From an uncultured Christensenella sp. (lineage in GTDB: Bacteria; Bacillota; Clostridia; Christensenellales; CAG-917): a DNA stretch of 64,000 nt. The DNA lies in the NCBI GenBank assembly GCA_910578325.1, contig CAJTQT010000004.1:1-64000 (forward strand), read 5' to 3'. This document shows positions 1 to 9,500 of the stretch, piece after piece (position 1 is the stretch's first letter; every line of letters begins with the position of its first letter). The notes beneath the pieces were generated by a model. That model saw nothing but the letters and a program-made list of their open reading frames with translations, made no database searches and had not been told where the DNA came from. The position numbers were made by a program, and so were the translations under genes.

Positions 1-23
1 ATTATCAACCCTTTCTTCTTCAT
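1..23 (-). CDS. 5' end of a gene running off the left edge
   Basis: Only seven codons are present, reading MKKKGLI from an ATG at 23. An AAGGAG ribosome binding site sits about 7 bases upstream, and a strong promoter at 279-307 points at it. The Lys-rich start followed by hydrophobic residues would fit a signal peptide, but seven residues cannot settle this. Product unknown. Confidence 0.6.
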
Positions 24-378
24 AATTTTCTCCTTTTATAAAACACCTTGTTTTTTTGGTGGTATTTTATCCCTTCAATTTACTCTTTTTCCGAGCCTTT
101 CCGCGTTTTGTTTTTCGGCTGTCCCGATATTTTCGCAAAAGGTCCATTTTACGTAAAGTTCCGCGTCATACTTCTCTCACCTAAAGCGGTCCAGAGAACC
201 TCACTGCTTTCAAACTGTCGAAATCCTGTCGACACTATTATATGCGTGCGCAAGCGCACATTGCACACTTATGTAATAATTGTACAACTTGTATTTTACA
301 ATGTCAATACCCTTTTTCGCTACAAGTGTACGAAAACGCAACTAAACAGCGACACTTCAGGCATATTTCCAAAATTTG
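24..378. other. Intergenic region: promoter, inverted repeats, long leader
   Basis: This gap separates the 370-aa membrane protein gene from the left-edge gene. It holds the promoter at 279-307, a TACAA-C-TTGTA palindrome at 283-293 overlapping the promoter -10, and a GTGCGC-AA-GCGCAC palindrome at 246-259 just downstream of the expected start site. That leaves a leader of about 250 bases before the ATG at 23. I see no clear terminator for the gene ending at 379, and no credible small ORF. Confidence 0.55.
279..307 (-). promoter_or_regulatory. Sigma-A type promoter of the left-edge gene
   Basis: Minus strand: TTGACA (302-307), 17-base spacer, TACAAT (279-284). The -10 overlaps the palindrome TACAACTTGTA at 283-293, a possible operator. 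The same 11-mer occurs at 44039-44049 upstream of the giant gene. Confidence 0.8.
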
Positions 379-1491
379 TCAGTACGCAACGAAGTTTATT
401 CCGAGTTTGACGTAGCCACCGAGCGCGTCGTTTACGCAATCGAAATCACTGCCTTCGAGCCAGATGCAAACATAGCAATACATAATATCATCCTTGTCAA
501 GCACTGTTTCGCGCTGGAAGACGTATTCGTTGCTGTAAAAAGGCGTTGTTGCAAAGTATCCGTTCTTCACCGCTTCGTTATACTTTGCGGGGTCTTTAAA
601 GGTCAACTCGTAGTCGCGCAAATCGTAGTCCGGCTTATTTGTTTCGGGAGGATATGCGACGTATTCTATATACCCTGTATCAGGGGTGGAATTCACGTTG
701 ATATTCGTGTTTGCAAGGCGCGGATTGTTACTGCGCGAGGCATAGACTTCCACCGAAGTTTCATCGATAGGATTTGTCAGTTCGTCGCTCTTGAAACTCT
801 GTCCCCACATAACCCGCACTGCGTTCTGCAAGCCGCGATTGTCGTAATCAAGAGTCATTTCATACGAAATGTTTGCGCCGTACTTTCCTGTGTTTTTGAC
901 CATAAACAGAAAACGTATAAAGTTTTTGCCGTTCATCTCGCCGACGGGCACAGTGGATGCATTGAGCATTTCTTTGACGTCGTCCACCGTGTCGAGAACC
1001 TCTCTGCCGTATACGGGGCTGTAACTCACGTCCCAGATTTCGTCGGGGCCGTTTGCATTGAGATACGGCGTCCACATACTGTTGTCTATGGAAAGCGAGA
1101 TCACCTTATCCTGATCCTTTGAACTTGCAGTGATACGCACGTTGTTTTCCTGCACAAACAGAAGCATAATGTATACGACAGAAGTGACGATAAGCGCGAA
1201 AACAAGCATAATAACCGTAGCCTGCTTAACCTTACGCCGTACTTCTTCCCGCTTAACGCGTTTTGACGCAACGATAGAATCCTCCCACTCTTTTTTTAAG
1301 CGGGATTTTTCCTTTGCGTCGGCGCGTTTTGCCGATTTATCCGCTTTATCCGACTTTGCCTTTTTACCCCCCCCCGATTTTTTCGGCGAGTCTTTTGCAG
1401 GCGAAGCCTTTACGTCCTCGTCGGACGCAGTTTTCGGCACAGACGTTTCCTCTGCCGAAGCGGATTCCGCTGTCGTTTTGTTCTCTTCCAT
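379..1491 (-). CDS. Membrane-anchored protein with charged N-terminus; G9 tract in gene
   Basis: 370 aa, not recognised as a named family. Residues 1-85 are a low-complexity Lys/Glu/Ser/Ala segment, presumably cytoplasmic. A single membrane helix spans about 90-112 (VIMLVFALIVTSVVYIMLLF). The remaining 260 residues would be outside the cell. That part contains a beta-rich stretch (VKNTGKYGANISYEMTL) and ends with WLEGSDFDCVNDALGG followed by KLGINF. From memory this ending recalls uncharacterised clostridial surface proteins with TasA/pilin-like folds; treat that as inference. The start is the ATG at 1491, preceded by TAGGAGAG. The gene lies 96 bases downstream of the EAL-like gene with no obvious terminator between, so co-transcription is likely. 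A run of nine G (coding strand) at codons 39-42 could make expression phase-variable. Confidence 0.8.
   Translation of the reverse strand: MEENKTTAESASAEETSVPKTASDEDVKASPAKDSPKKSGGGKKAKSDKADKSAKRADAKEKSRLKKEWEDSIVASKRVKREEVRRKVKQATVIMLVFALIVTSVVYIMLLFVQENNVRITASSKDQDKVISLSIDNSMWTPYLNANGPDEIWDVSYSPVYGREVLDTVDDVKEMLNASTVPVGEMNGKNFIRFLFMVKNTGKYGANISYEMTLDYDNRGLQNAVRVMWGQSFKSDELTNPIDETSVEVYASRSNNPRLANTNINVNSTPDTGYIEYVAYPPETNKPDYDLRDYELTFKDPAKYNEAVKNGYFATTPFYSNEYVFQRETVLDKDDIMYCYVCIWLEGSDFDCVNDALGGYVKLGINFVAY
1367..1375 (-). repeat. G9 homopolymer inside a coding region
   Basis: Nine C on the plus strand (nine G on the coding strand) encode the Ser-Gly-Gly-Gly at residues 39-42 of the 370-aa membrane protein. 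A gain or loss of one base would shift the frame upstream of the membrane helix. It is the longest homopolymer I noticed in the window. Confidence 0.95.
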
Positions 1492-1587
1492 TCTCTCCTA
1501 TATATCTCCGTTTTTATAAAAGATATGCTTTTTTCGGTCGCCGTATAATATCTTTATATTTCGCAAGTATCCGTATATTACTTCCCG

Positions 1588-3318
1588 TCAAAAACGGTGA
1601 TAACCGCCGTCTTCGTCGAAGTAGCCGAAAGGCACCCACTTCTTTATCTTATCGTCGAAGTAGCCGTTGTCGACAATCTCTCCGTTTTCATCGGTATATG
1701 CATAATCTATCCATCTGCCGCTTTCGTCGAAGTAGCCGTCGTAGACAACTCCGTCTTTATCCACCCATTGAGCATATTCGTTATAACTTCCTTCGGTTGC
1801 TACTTCAAACTTTTCGTACTCTATCCACTTTCCGTTCGCGTCAAAGTATCCGTCGAATACGTTTCCGTCCTCGTCAACCCACTGGCACTTCTCGTTATAA
1901 CTGCCCACAATCGGAGGCGTGCTCTTATCTTCTTTTTCTATTCGTATTTTTACGCCGATTCCACCTAGTCCGTCGGAAGATTTAAGTCCGCCGAACATCC
2001 CGTCAGCACGGTATTCTTCAAGCAGTCTGTCGTGCGCTTCCATATCCGCTTCGACTTTCTTTTTGGGGGCTTCTTCCCTGAACTCCGGACGAACGGGCGC
2101 GGAAACTCCGCTTTCTTCTCCCGTTACGAACGCTCTTCCCTCTTCATCTTTGCGCACTTCGTCCGCTAGATTAGTTTCCGAGACGTATTGCGCTTTATTT
2201 TCATAGGCGAACGTCAGCGCGAGCGCGCTTTGTACGTCGCCCTGATAGCGCATTGCCGCCATATCGCTTATAATCCTGTTTTTTTCCTCGTTTTCATTTT
2301 GAACGATCAACTGCGCCGCAATTCTTGCTTCCGCGGATTTACGCGCCGTATTGCGTTGCTGTTCAAGCCTTATCCAGTACGGAGATTTGGCAAGTTCGGG
2401 ACGCGGCGCGGACGGCATAACGCCCTCGCCTTTTCCGGATTTAACTTTCTCTTCCGCCGCCTTGCGCAACTCTGCGAGTTCCGACGCTTCCGCGCGTTGC
2501 TTTGCGTCGAGTTCTTTTTTAAGTTTTGCAATATAAGCGTCCTTCTTCTCCGCCTGCGGAGACGGCAGATACAAAAACTCGTTTGTAACCCATCTCGACA
2601 ATTCGGACAGAGCCCTGCCCGTAGCGAATTTTACGCCCGCTCTTTTGAATCTTGCAAGTTGTCCGGAAGTATCTACGCCTTCCATAACGAGACCTATTTT
2701 ATTTGCATTGCAAAATCTTACGAGCATAGCAAGCAATTTCTTTTTATTCGGCGTAGCGTCGAAATACCGCGCCTCGCATCTGAGATAATCGAAAGTGAAT
2801 CCCGCAAAAACGTCAATTGAATTGAAATCTTCGCCGAACTGCGCAACAGCGGTTTTATACCCCGCTCTGCGTAAACGGGTATACCTTTTTCTCGCGGCGT
2901 CGTTCAGCCTTTCGAGCGTAACGCCGTAAAATGCAAGAATGATACTGCCTTTTTTGTAACCGTTCTTTTTTAACGTCGAAAGTAAAATTTCAAAATCCTG
3001 CTCGTTATCGAGGAAACGCGTTGTTACGGGAATAGAGTAAACGAGATTTTCGGGAATGTTATAGTTCTCTTTCATCACGAGATGATAGTTTTTCAACTCT
3101 TCCAGCGCAATGATATTGAGTTCGTTCACACGCACGGAATTTTCCGCCACAGCAAAATAATTGCAGACGTTCATACGTCCCAAATACCTGTCGTTAAGTA
3201 TCTGGAACGCGTCGACGAACGCAACCTTCTTAGTTTTGGATTTAATATCCAACACTCCGCGGAAAAGGATATCGACGGGCTTATGCTCCGTCATTTTCGC
3301 ATACGTAGTGGAATTCAT
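1588..3318 (-). CDS. Degenerate EAL-domain protein with C-terminal GYFDE-type repeats
   Basis: 576 aa from the chosen ATG. Residues about 15-250 follow the layout of an EAL (cyclic-di-GMP phosphodiesterase) domain: an initial LFRGVLDIKSKTKKVAF strand-turn-strand, an internal DYLRCEARYFDA where the metal-binding Asp motifs normally fall, and EGVDTSGQLARFKRAGVKFA matching the late EGVET...Q...G block. The signature Glu-Ala-Leu is replaced by VDAF and other metal ligands are missing, so catalysis is unlikely. Next comes a charged Ala/Glu/Lys-rich linker (about 260-450), then tandem 35-residue units with GSYNE..QW(V)D.DG...DGYFD..G(K/R)W near the C-terminus. No signal peptide or membrane segment is seen, so it is presumably cytoplasmic. 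An in-frame GTG at 3369 would add 17 residues, but it lies about 5 bases from the predicted transcription start; the ATG at 3318 has a GGGG-type site. Likely role, by inference: a c-di-GMP sensor or scaffold linked to surface-protein expression. Confidence 0.65.
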   Translation of the reverse strand: MNSTTYAKMTEHKPVDILFRGVLDIKSKTKKVAFVDAFQILNDRYLGRMNVCNYFAVAENSVRVNELNIIALEELKNYHLVMKENYNIPENLVYSIPVTTRFLDNEQDFEILLSTLKKNGYKKGSIILAFYGVTLERLNDAARKRYTRLRRAGYKTAVAQFGEDFNSIDVFAGFTFDYLRCEARYFDATPNKKKLLAMLVRFCNANKIGLVMEGVDTSGQLARFKRAGVKFATGRALSELSRWVTNEFLYLPSPQAEKKDAYIAKLKKELDAKQRAEASELAELRKAAEEKVKSGKGEGVMPSAPRPELAKSPYWIRLEQQRNTARKSAEARIAAQLIVQNENEEKNRIISDMAAMRYQGDVQSALALTFAYENKAQYVSETNLADEVRKDEEGRAFVTGEESGVSAPVRPEFREEAPKKKVEADMEAHDRLLEEYRADGMFGGLKSSDGLGGIGVKIRIEKEDKSTPPIVGSYNEKCQWVDEDGNVFDGYFDANGKWIEYEKFEVATEGSYNEYAQWVDKDGVVYDGYFDESGRWIDYAYTDENGEIVDNGYFDDKIKKWVPFGYFDEDGGYHRF

Positions 3319-3380
3319 AACTTTCCCCGAATCTCCATTACAATTTATGAGCGCAGTCTCCGTCGGCACTCATACGCATA

Positions 3381-3409
3381 TAATTATATCAAACAATTTG
3401 TATTATGGC
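3381..3409 (-). promoter_or_regulatory. Promoter of the EAL-like gene
   Basis: Minus strand: TTGCCA (3404-3409), 17-base spacer, TATAAT (3381-3386). Transcription would start near 3374, which argues for translation from the ATG at 3318 and not the GTG at 3369. Confidence 0.75.
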
Positions 3410-3454
3410 AACAGTCAATTTTCAAACATCCCTATTTGATTTGAAAAGTTTTAT

Positions 3455-3481
3455 AAAACAAAAGACGCCCTTTCGGACGTC
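3455..3481 (-). terminator. Terminator of the two-lipoprotein unit
   Basis: Minus strand: GACGTCC-GAAA-GGGCGTC hairpin followed by TTTTGTTTT, 37 bases after the stop of the 2387-aa lipoprotein gene. Confidence 0.9.
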
Positions 3482-3517
3482 CTTTGCAATACTTGTTTAA
3501 GGATACATAAATTCACG

Positions 3518-6500
3518 TTATGCCGTTTGAGTGGTGATTTTCATAGTGCCGTTATCGAGATATCCGTAATAAGTCACCCCGTTAACCGTGAATTTTATGG
3601 CAGTGTATTCCGCGTCATTTACGGTGACAGTCACAAAATCGGTTGCGCCGCCGTGCAATGTACAGTCAACATATCCATCGTGTCCTTTATCGGAAGTGCT
3701 TCCGCCATACGTGACTTGCAGACACATCCACGCCGAAGACGAATACAGTCCCACAAGGAGTTCTTTCTCATCATCGCCGCTTCCGACCGTCCATTTTCCT
3801 AACAACGCATACTCTTCGGCAGTAAGATATGCAGTATAACTGCCGTGCATCAATGCGTAAGAAGTATGTCCGTTAATATTGACTATCAGCGCGGTGTCGA
3901 TATAAAGCGACGCATCGAAGTCTGTCACAATATCAACGCTGGTCACAACATACTCGCCGTACATCCATCCGATAGAGACCTCTCCTACGGCGTTAAGCAC
4001 AACGCTGGGAGCGAGTGCGGTTTTTGAAGTATAGTAAGGTTCGTTATTCTTATTCAGCAATTTTACGTTGTAACTGCTTGACGACATCATTGCCTGTTGC
4101 TCTGCGGTCAGTTCCGTAAGAACAAAAGCGTTGCCGTCTTCGGTATTGCGGGAAAGTATATACATTTTTCCGCCGCTCGTAAACTGAATGTATCCGTATT
4201 CGCCGCTTGTCTTATAGGTTCCGTTGACTGCGGACGCGCCGTCTATGCTTACCTGATATTTGTTTGAAGAAGACGCCGTGGCAGTCACTTCTACCGTATG
4301 TCCGTTTATCGATATCGAAGGCGTATACCACCTGTATTCCGATTCGAGCACGATGTAAGGCGAAGAGCCCAACGTAACAACGTAGTAAGTCTTTCCTTGC
4401 GTAGTTTCGCCGGTAGACTTAAAGGAGTAACCGAAACCGTCTATCATCGTCATTTCCGCGATTGCGCTGTCTTCAAAGTTGAGTCCGAGCGTAAACGTAC
4501 CGTCTTCTGCAAACACGATATTCGATTTAAGATATTTATTTCCGTTTTCGTCAACATAAGTGTTGACGCCGAACATACCGCTCTGCTGCGCGGAAAGTTC
4601 GTGCAGAACCGCGCTCTGACCTGCCATTATCACATAGAACAGATAAGTTTTGGAATCGCACTTAAACTGCACGTACGATTTGGGCGTGTCACCGTTGTCC
4701 GTAAGCATTTTTACGTCGGCGGCAGATGTTCCGTTGAGTTTTAGATTATATCCTACGTTATATTTATAACTGCCTTTATTCAGGGTAGCAGTACAGTTCG
4801 GGATAAGCACAACGGAGTCGTCTCCGACCGTATACTCGCCGAACATAGCCGCCTCGCTTGCGGTAAACTCTTTGAGTCCTTTTGTGCTGCCCGTGCAAAC
4901 GCCGTAGTATTTTGCATCCGCGCCCTCGCCCAACGTGAGTATAAGCGTGTTTTCGTCTATCGAGTAAACGACCGCTTCGCCGTTTCTCAACACAGTATAA
5001 CTTGCAACTACGCTGTCTTTACCGTTGATGTTCTTAATCTCGACTGCAAACGAGATTTCCACGTTTCTGTCCTCATACTTGCCCATCAAAGCATATTCAA
5101 GAGCGTCTGTATCGAGGATATTCTCGCTCAGATACATTTTTCCGTCTTTGAGTTGCACGCCGTAATAGAAATCGCCGAGTCTGAAAGTCATCACGCTGTC
5201 GGACTGCAACACCACGTCGGCTACCTGCTGACCGTCAAATGCAGCGGCAAACGACGATTTCAGCCAACCCGTCGAAACGGATACCTGCAACTTGTTTCCG
5301 CTGTCCAGATCCCACGTTCCGAGGAAGTTATACTGTTTGTCCGTTACAACCGCTCCCCTGTTGTAGTCATAACTCTGGGTAGCGTCTACAATGATGATAT
5401 AGTATTTCTGACCGTCCTGTGTGAACGAAAGAGTCATACTTTCGGCATCGTACACGACGTTCTCGGTTTCCTTATAAGCAAACTTAACCGAGAATCCGTC
5501 TATTCCGTATGATACGCTCGAATTCTTTCCGTCGGAATTAGCAAGGTAGAAACTGTACGACGATGTGACAAAGACTTTCATATTCGCATCCAGAACGTTG
5601 ACCTTAATGTCCTCGTTCTCGTCAAGTCCGAAATAGAGCGTGACGTTTTCACCGTCGACAACCGTATTTACCGTCCAGTATCCGCCTGCGGCAACGTACG
5701 TTGCCCCGACGGGGTCCGAACCGTCGTAAGAGATAAGTACGCTCGCCCTTTCTCCGCCGTAAGGCGTAGCGCCTATTCCTGCGCTGAAAATAACGCGCTT
5801 GCCGTTGAGAGCAATTTTATCAATTCCGACAAAAGCCGCTTCTTCATCTGTAAGCAGTCTCATAACCGCACTGCTGTCATAGCAAGGAGCCATTATAATA
5901 CAGGCTGTATACGAATTGCCTTCTGTCTTCTGGTCGGCATACGTCACGGTATAAAGATTCGCCTTTCCGTCCACGGGCAGGAGCGTAACCTCAACGTGCA
6001 CGCCGACTGACGCCGTATTGTGTTTGACGGTATACTTGATCATAGCGTTCCCGTTCACGTCCTTGCCGAGCGTGGCAAACAGTTTGTGATCGCCGAGAAG
6101 ATTGTTGTTTTCGCTGAACGCAAGATTGACGTATTCTTCGGACGCTATAAGATTTCCGTTACCGCCGATATGGTCTCTGGTTATGAAATACTGTTTGCCG
6201 TCGGCTTTATAACCGATGTGCATCTCGCTTCTGGAATTGTTAGTGACAAGCGAATAGTACATTCTGCTGTCACACTTCGCGTCGGTAACCGTAGCGTTTC
6301 CGTGCGAGATTTCGATTCTCGGTTCTTCCCCGTCGAAAGCGAGGGACGCGACTACCGCCTGTCCGTCAACGTTATAGGTGCCCAAAAGGCTCAGCATCTC
6401 GACATAAATTACGAATTTCTTTCCGTCTTCGGTTTTGAGTATGGCATACTTATCACCGTTCGGAATCGAGAAATAGATGACGTCGTATCCGTTCCATTTG

Positions 6501-9500
6501 CCGAAAGTATAGTTCTTTATCTCTTTTCTCATATACTCGCCGCCGTCCGGCTCGAAAATAATCATTTCCTCGGTAACGGTGACGTGTCTTACAAGCGACT
6601 GTCCGAATACGATTTGATTTTCCAGCACGTAATCGGAAAGCGGAGGCAGTTGTACGTTGGATTCCATTTCAACGCCGTTAAGCGTCACGGTTATCTGTCC
6701 GTCGGCCATTGCAAACGTGATAACGTTGCCGTCTTCCAGAACAACTTTCAGTGCGTCGTTTTCAAAGGACATCGCATAATCGTTGTAGCCGTACTGGTCG
6801 TCGTTTATGGATATTATGAACGGGATGAAACCGTCCGAATAATCTGCCTGCGTAACTGTCACAAAGGTATCGTCAACAGCGTACAGCGTTGCGTCGAGAA
6901 GAATCTCGGGAACAAACCATCTTTGCAGCCAGTCCGTTCCATTGCTATACGTGTAGTTCGGGAAGAACTGCATTCCGAACGTCGCGATTCCGTTGACAGA
7001 GCCGCTTGTTTCGAGTTTCCATTCTATATCGGTTTCAACGCCTTCGACTAAGTCTTTGACTGTAAATCTGAGCACGTCGTTGCTTCTGGGGAACTCTTTC
7101 CATACGACCTTTTCATTGTCAAAGAAGAAGCCGTCGGAAGTTAGAATCAGCGTATGCTGTCTGTCCGCAGTCGCGTCTCCGCGTTTGAAACTTACTAGTT
7201 TAATACCCGCAAGGTGCGCTACTCTCGCGTCGTACAGAACTTCGCCGCCGCAGTCTGCAATTTCGGGAATATTCCCGTCAATGACATAATCCACTCCGTC
7301 AACCGTGAACGTATCGGTTTTGCCCTCGCGCTTTAACGTATACGCCTTGTTTTCGCCGTTTATCCACAGCGTAGCGTCGGATCTGACCTCGAAAGTGCTG
7401 TTGTTGTTTTTATACGAACATACTATCGCGTCGATATACTTTGTGCTATATACGGTTATAGGCTCGCTGTCGCCGAACGCGACTTGAAGTTTGGAGAAAT
7501 CTTCTCCGTAAGGATAAGATACCTCAAACGAAGCCTTTTCGCCGCTTGCGCCTATCGCGTTCACCGTGATGGTAACCTGTCCGTCGGTTTTATTCCACAA
7601 ATATGATTCTGAAATATACTCTTTTCCGTCGGCGTCCGTATAGCGGAATCCGTAGAGCGGATAAACGGGAGCGACCCATTGCGTTTCGCCGTCTTCGTCG
7701 TCAACAACCTCGTAAGAGCCGAGTTTTCCCGCCGCCACACGGAATTTGGGTGCGCCGTCAAGTGCTCCTATCTGATAATAATCAACGGAGGCGCGGTCTC
7801 CCGTAGCAAGGTCGTACGCCGTAGGAATTACACGGTCGTAATTGAAATAGGTCGTTCCGTTGTACAGCAGCGTCTTGTTTGAATTGAATGTAACCGTGTT
7901 TCTATTCGTTTTGACGGTTATCACGAATTTGGTACCGCTCTTTGTCAAGGTGTACTCGTCCTCGGAGTACGTATTTCCGTTTAAAGTCAGCACGGCTTCC
8001 GTACTGAATCCGATAACGGCAGGGCCTTTGGCGCCTTCCTGCGAAGAACCCACCAAAAATTCATAGTAATTGCCGACCGAGTCCGCAAGACCTTCCGGCA
8101 TAAACTTCCCTACGCCGAGTCCGCTCGTGTTCAGGAATCCGTTTTCAGAGACAGAAAGTATGAGAGTTCTGTCCTCGTTTTCATACGAACAGGCAGCGTA
8201 AAGATACACAGTTCCGTCGACGAGTCTGAACTCATAATCTGTCACGTTTCCGTCAAGTTTCAAAGTTTGATTTGTGAAATTCATCGGCAGATAATGATAT
8301 CCGACTCCTCCCACGGCAGGCGCAAGCCAATCTCCTGACAGCGAGGCGTACGTCTCGGCAAGTTCGGACGCGGTAAACAGAGTCAGAACATCGTTTTTAT
8401 CCGCAAAGTCGGTTTTGTATCCCGTTAACGTCATTTTACCGCCGCTCTTTACGAATTTCATATCGTCAGAACTAAACGATATCACGTCGTCCGAATATAC
8501 GATAGAAAGATTGCTTGATTTCGACGCGCCGTTCTTTATCACGGACACTTTCGCGCCGCTGATCTCAAAACGGGTCGTACCTAAAATGTAAGTTCCATAA
8601 AGTTCTCTTACGATGTTTGCGGCATAAAAATCACAAACGCCGTTATCGTCTTTGAGAGTTACACCGCCGTAGGAAAGCGTATAGTCCTCTCCGCCGTGCG
8701 TGAAACTGATTTTCGACGTACCGAGTTCGATTCCTATGACAGCCTCTATTTCCGTCTGCGAATTGTCGACGCGCACTTTTCTGCCGACTATATTGAGTGT
8801 ACGGACCGCGCCGTTTTTAAACGCAATCCACTCGCCCGAAAAATCCTTGCCGAACGCAACCACGTTTCCGCCTTTGATAGAATTCACTCCGTTGACCGTC
8901 GCTATATAGAACGTATCCGTGCTGTCGTCGTAAAGTCCCGTTCCGTTTTCGCAGGACACGACTTTCAGTGTCTTTTCGCCGATTTTTCCGTCGACGATGA
9001 CAAGGTCGGAGTCCTCTCCTATCCAGCCGGCGTTGTAATAATCGACGGATATACCGTAAGACTCGTTGCCTTTTACGAGCGCGGGCGTACCCTCATTACT
9101 CAACTTGTATCCGTCTACAATAGGCACAAGTCCGCTTTCGGTTATATTGAGACAGGTCTTATATGTTCCCAGCGCAACTCCGACCGTAAGACTGCGATAT
9201 CCGTTATCTTTATCGGAGGCAACTCTGTCGGCAGAATAAACGACGCATTTTCCGTCGATATCCCACGCGCCGACCGCCGCTTTGGGAAGAGGCATAAAGA
9301 ACTCCGCTTCCGCATAACCCGCGCCTTCGGATTTTTCAAGCGCAAGCAATGCCGCCCCGTTTACGGATGCATATCCGAGAGCCGTCTTCTGCTCCGATGT
9401 CAACTGTTTGACGCAAAGACGGAAAAGCCCGTCCGCGTTTTCAAAATACAGCACGGGTAAGCCGTTTTCCACCGCGGCATATCTGCGCGTCATATTCTCT

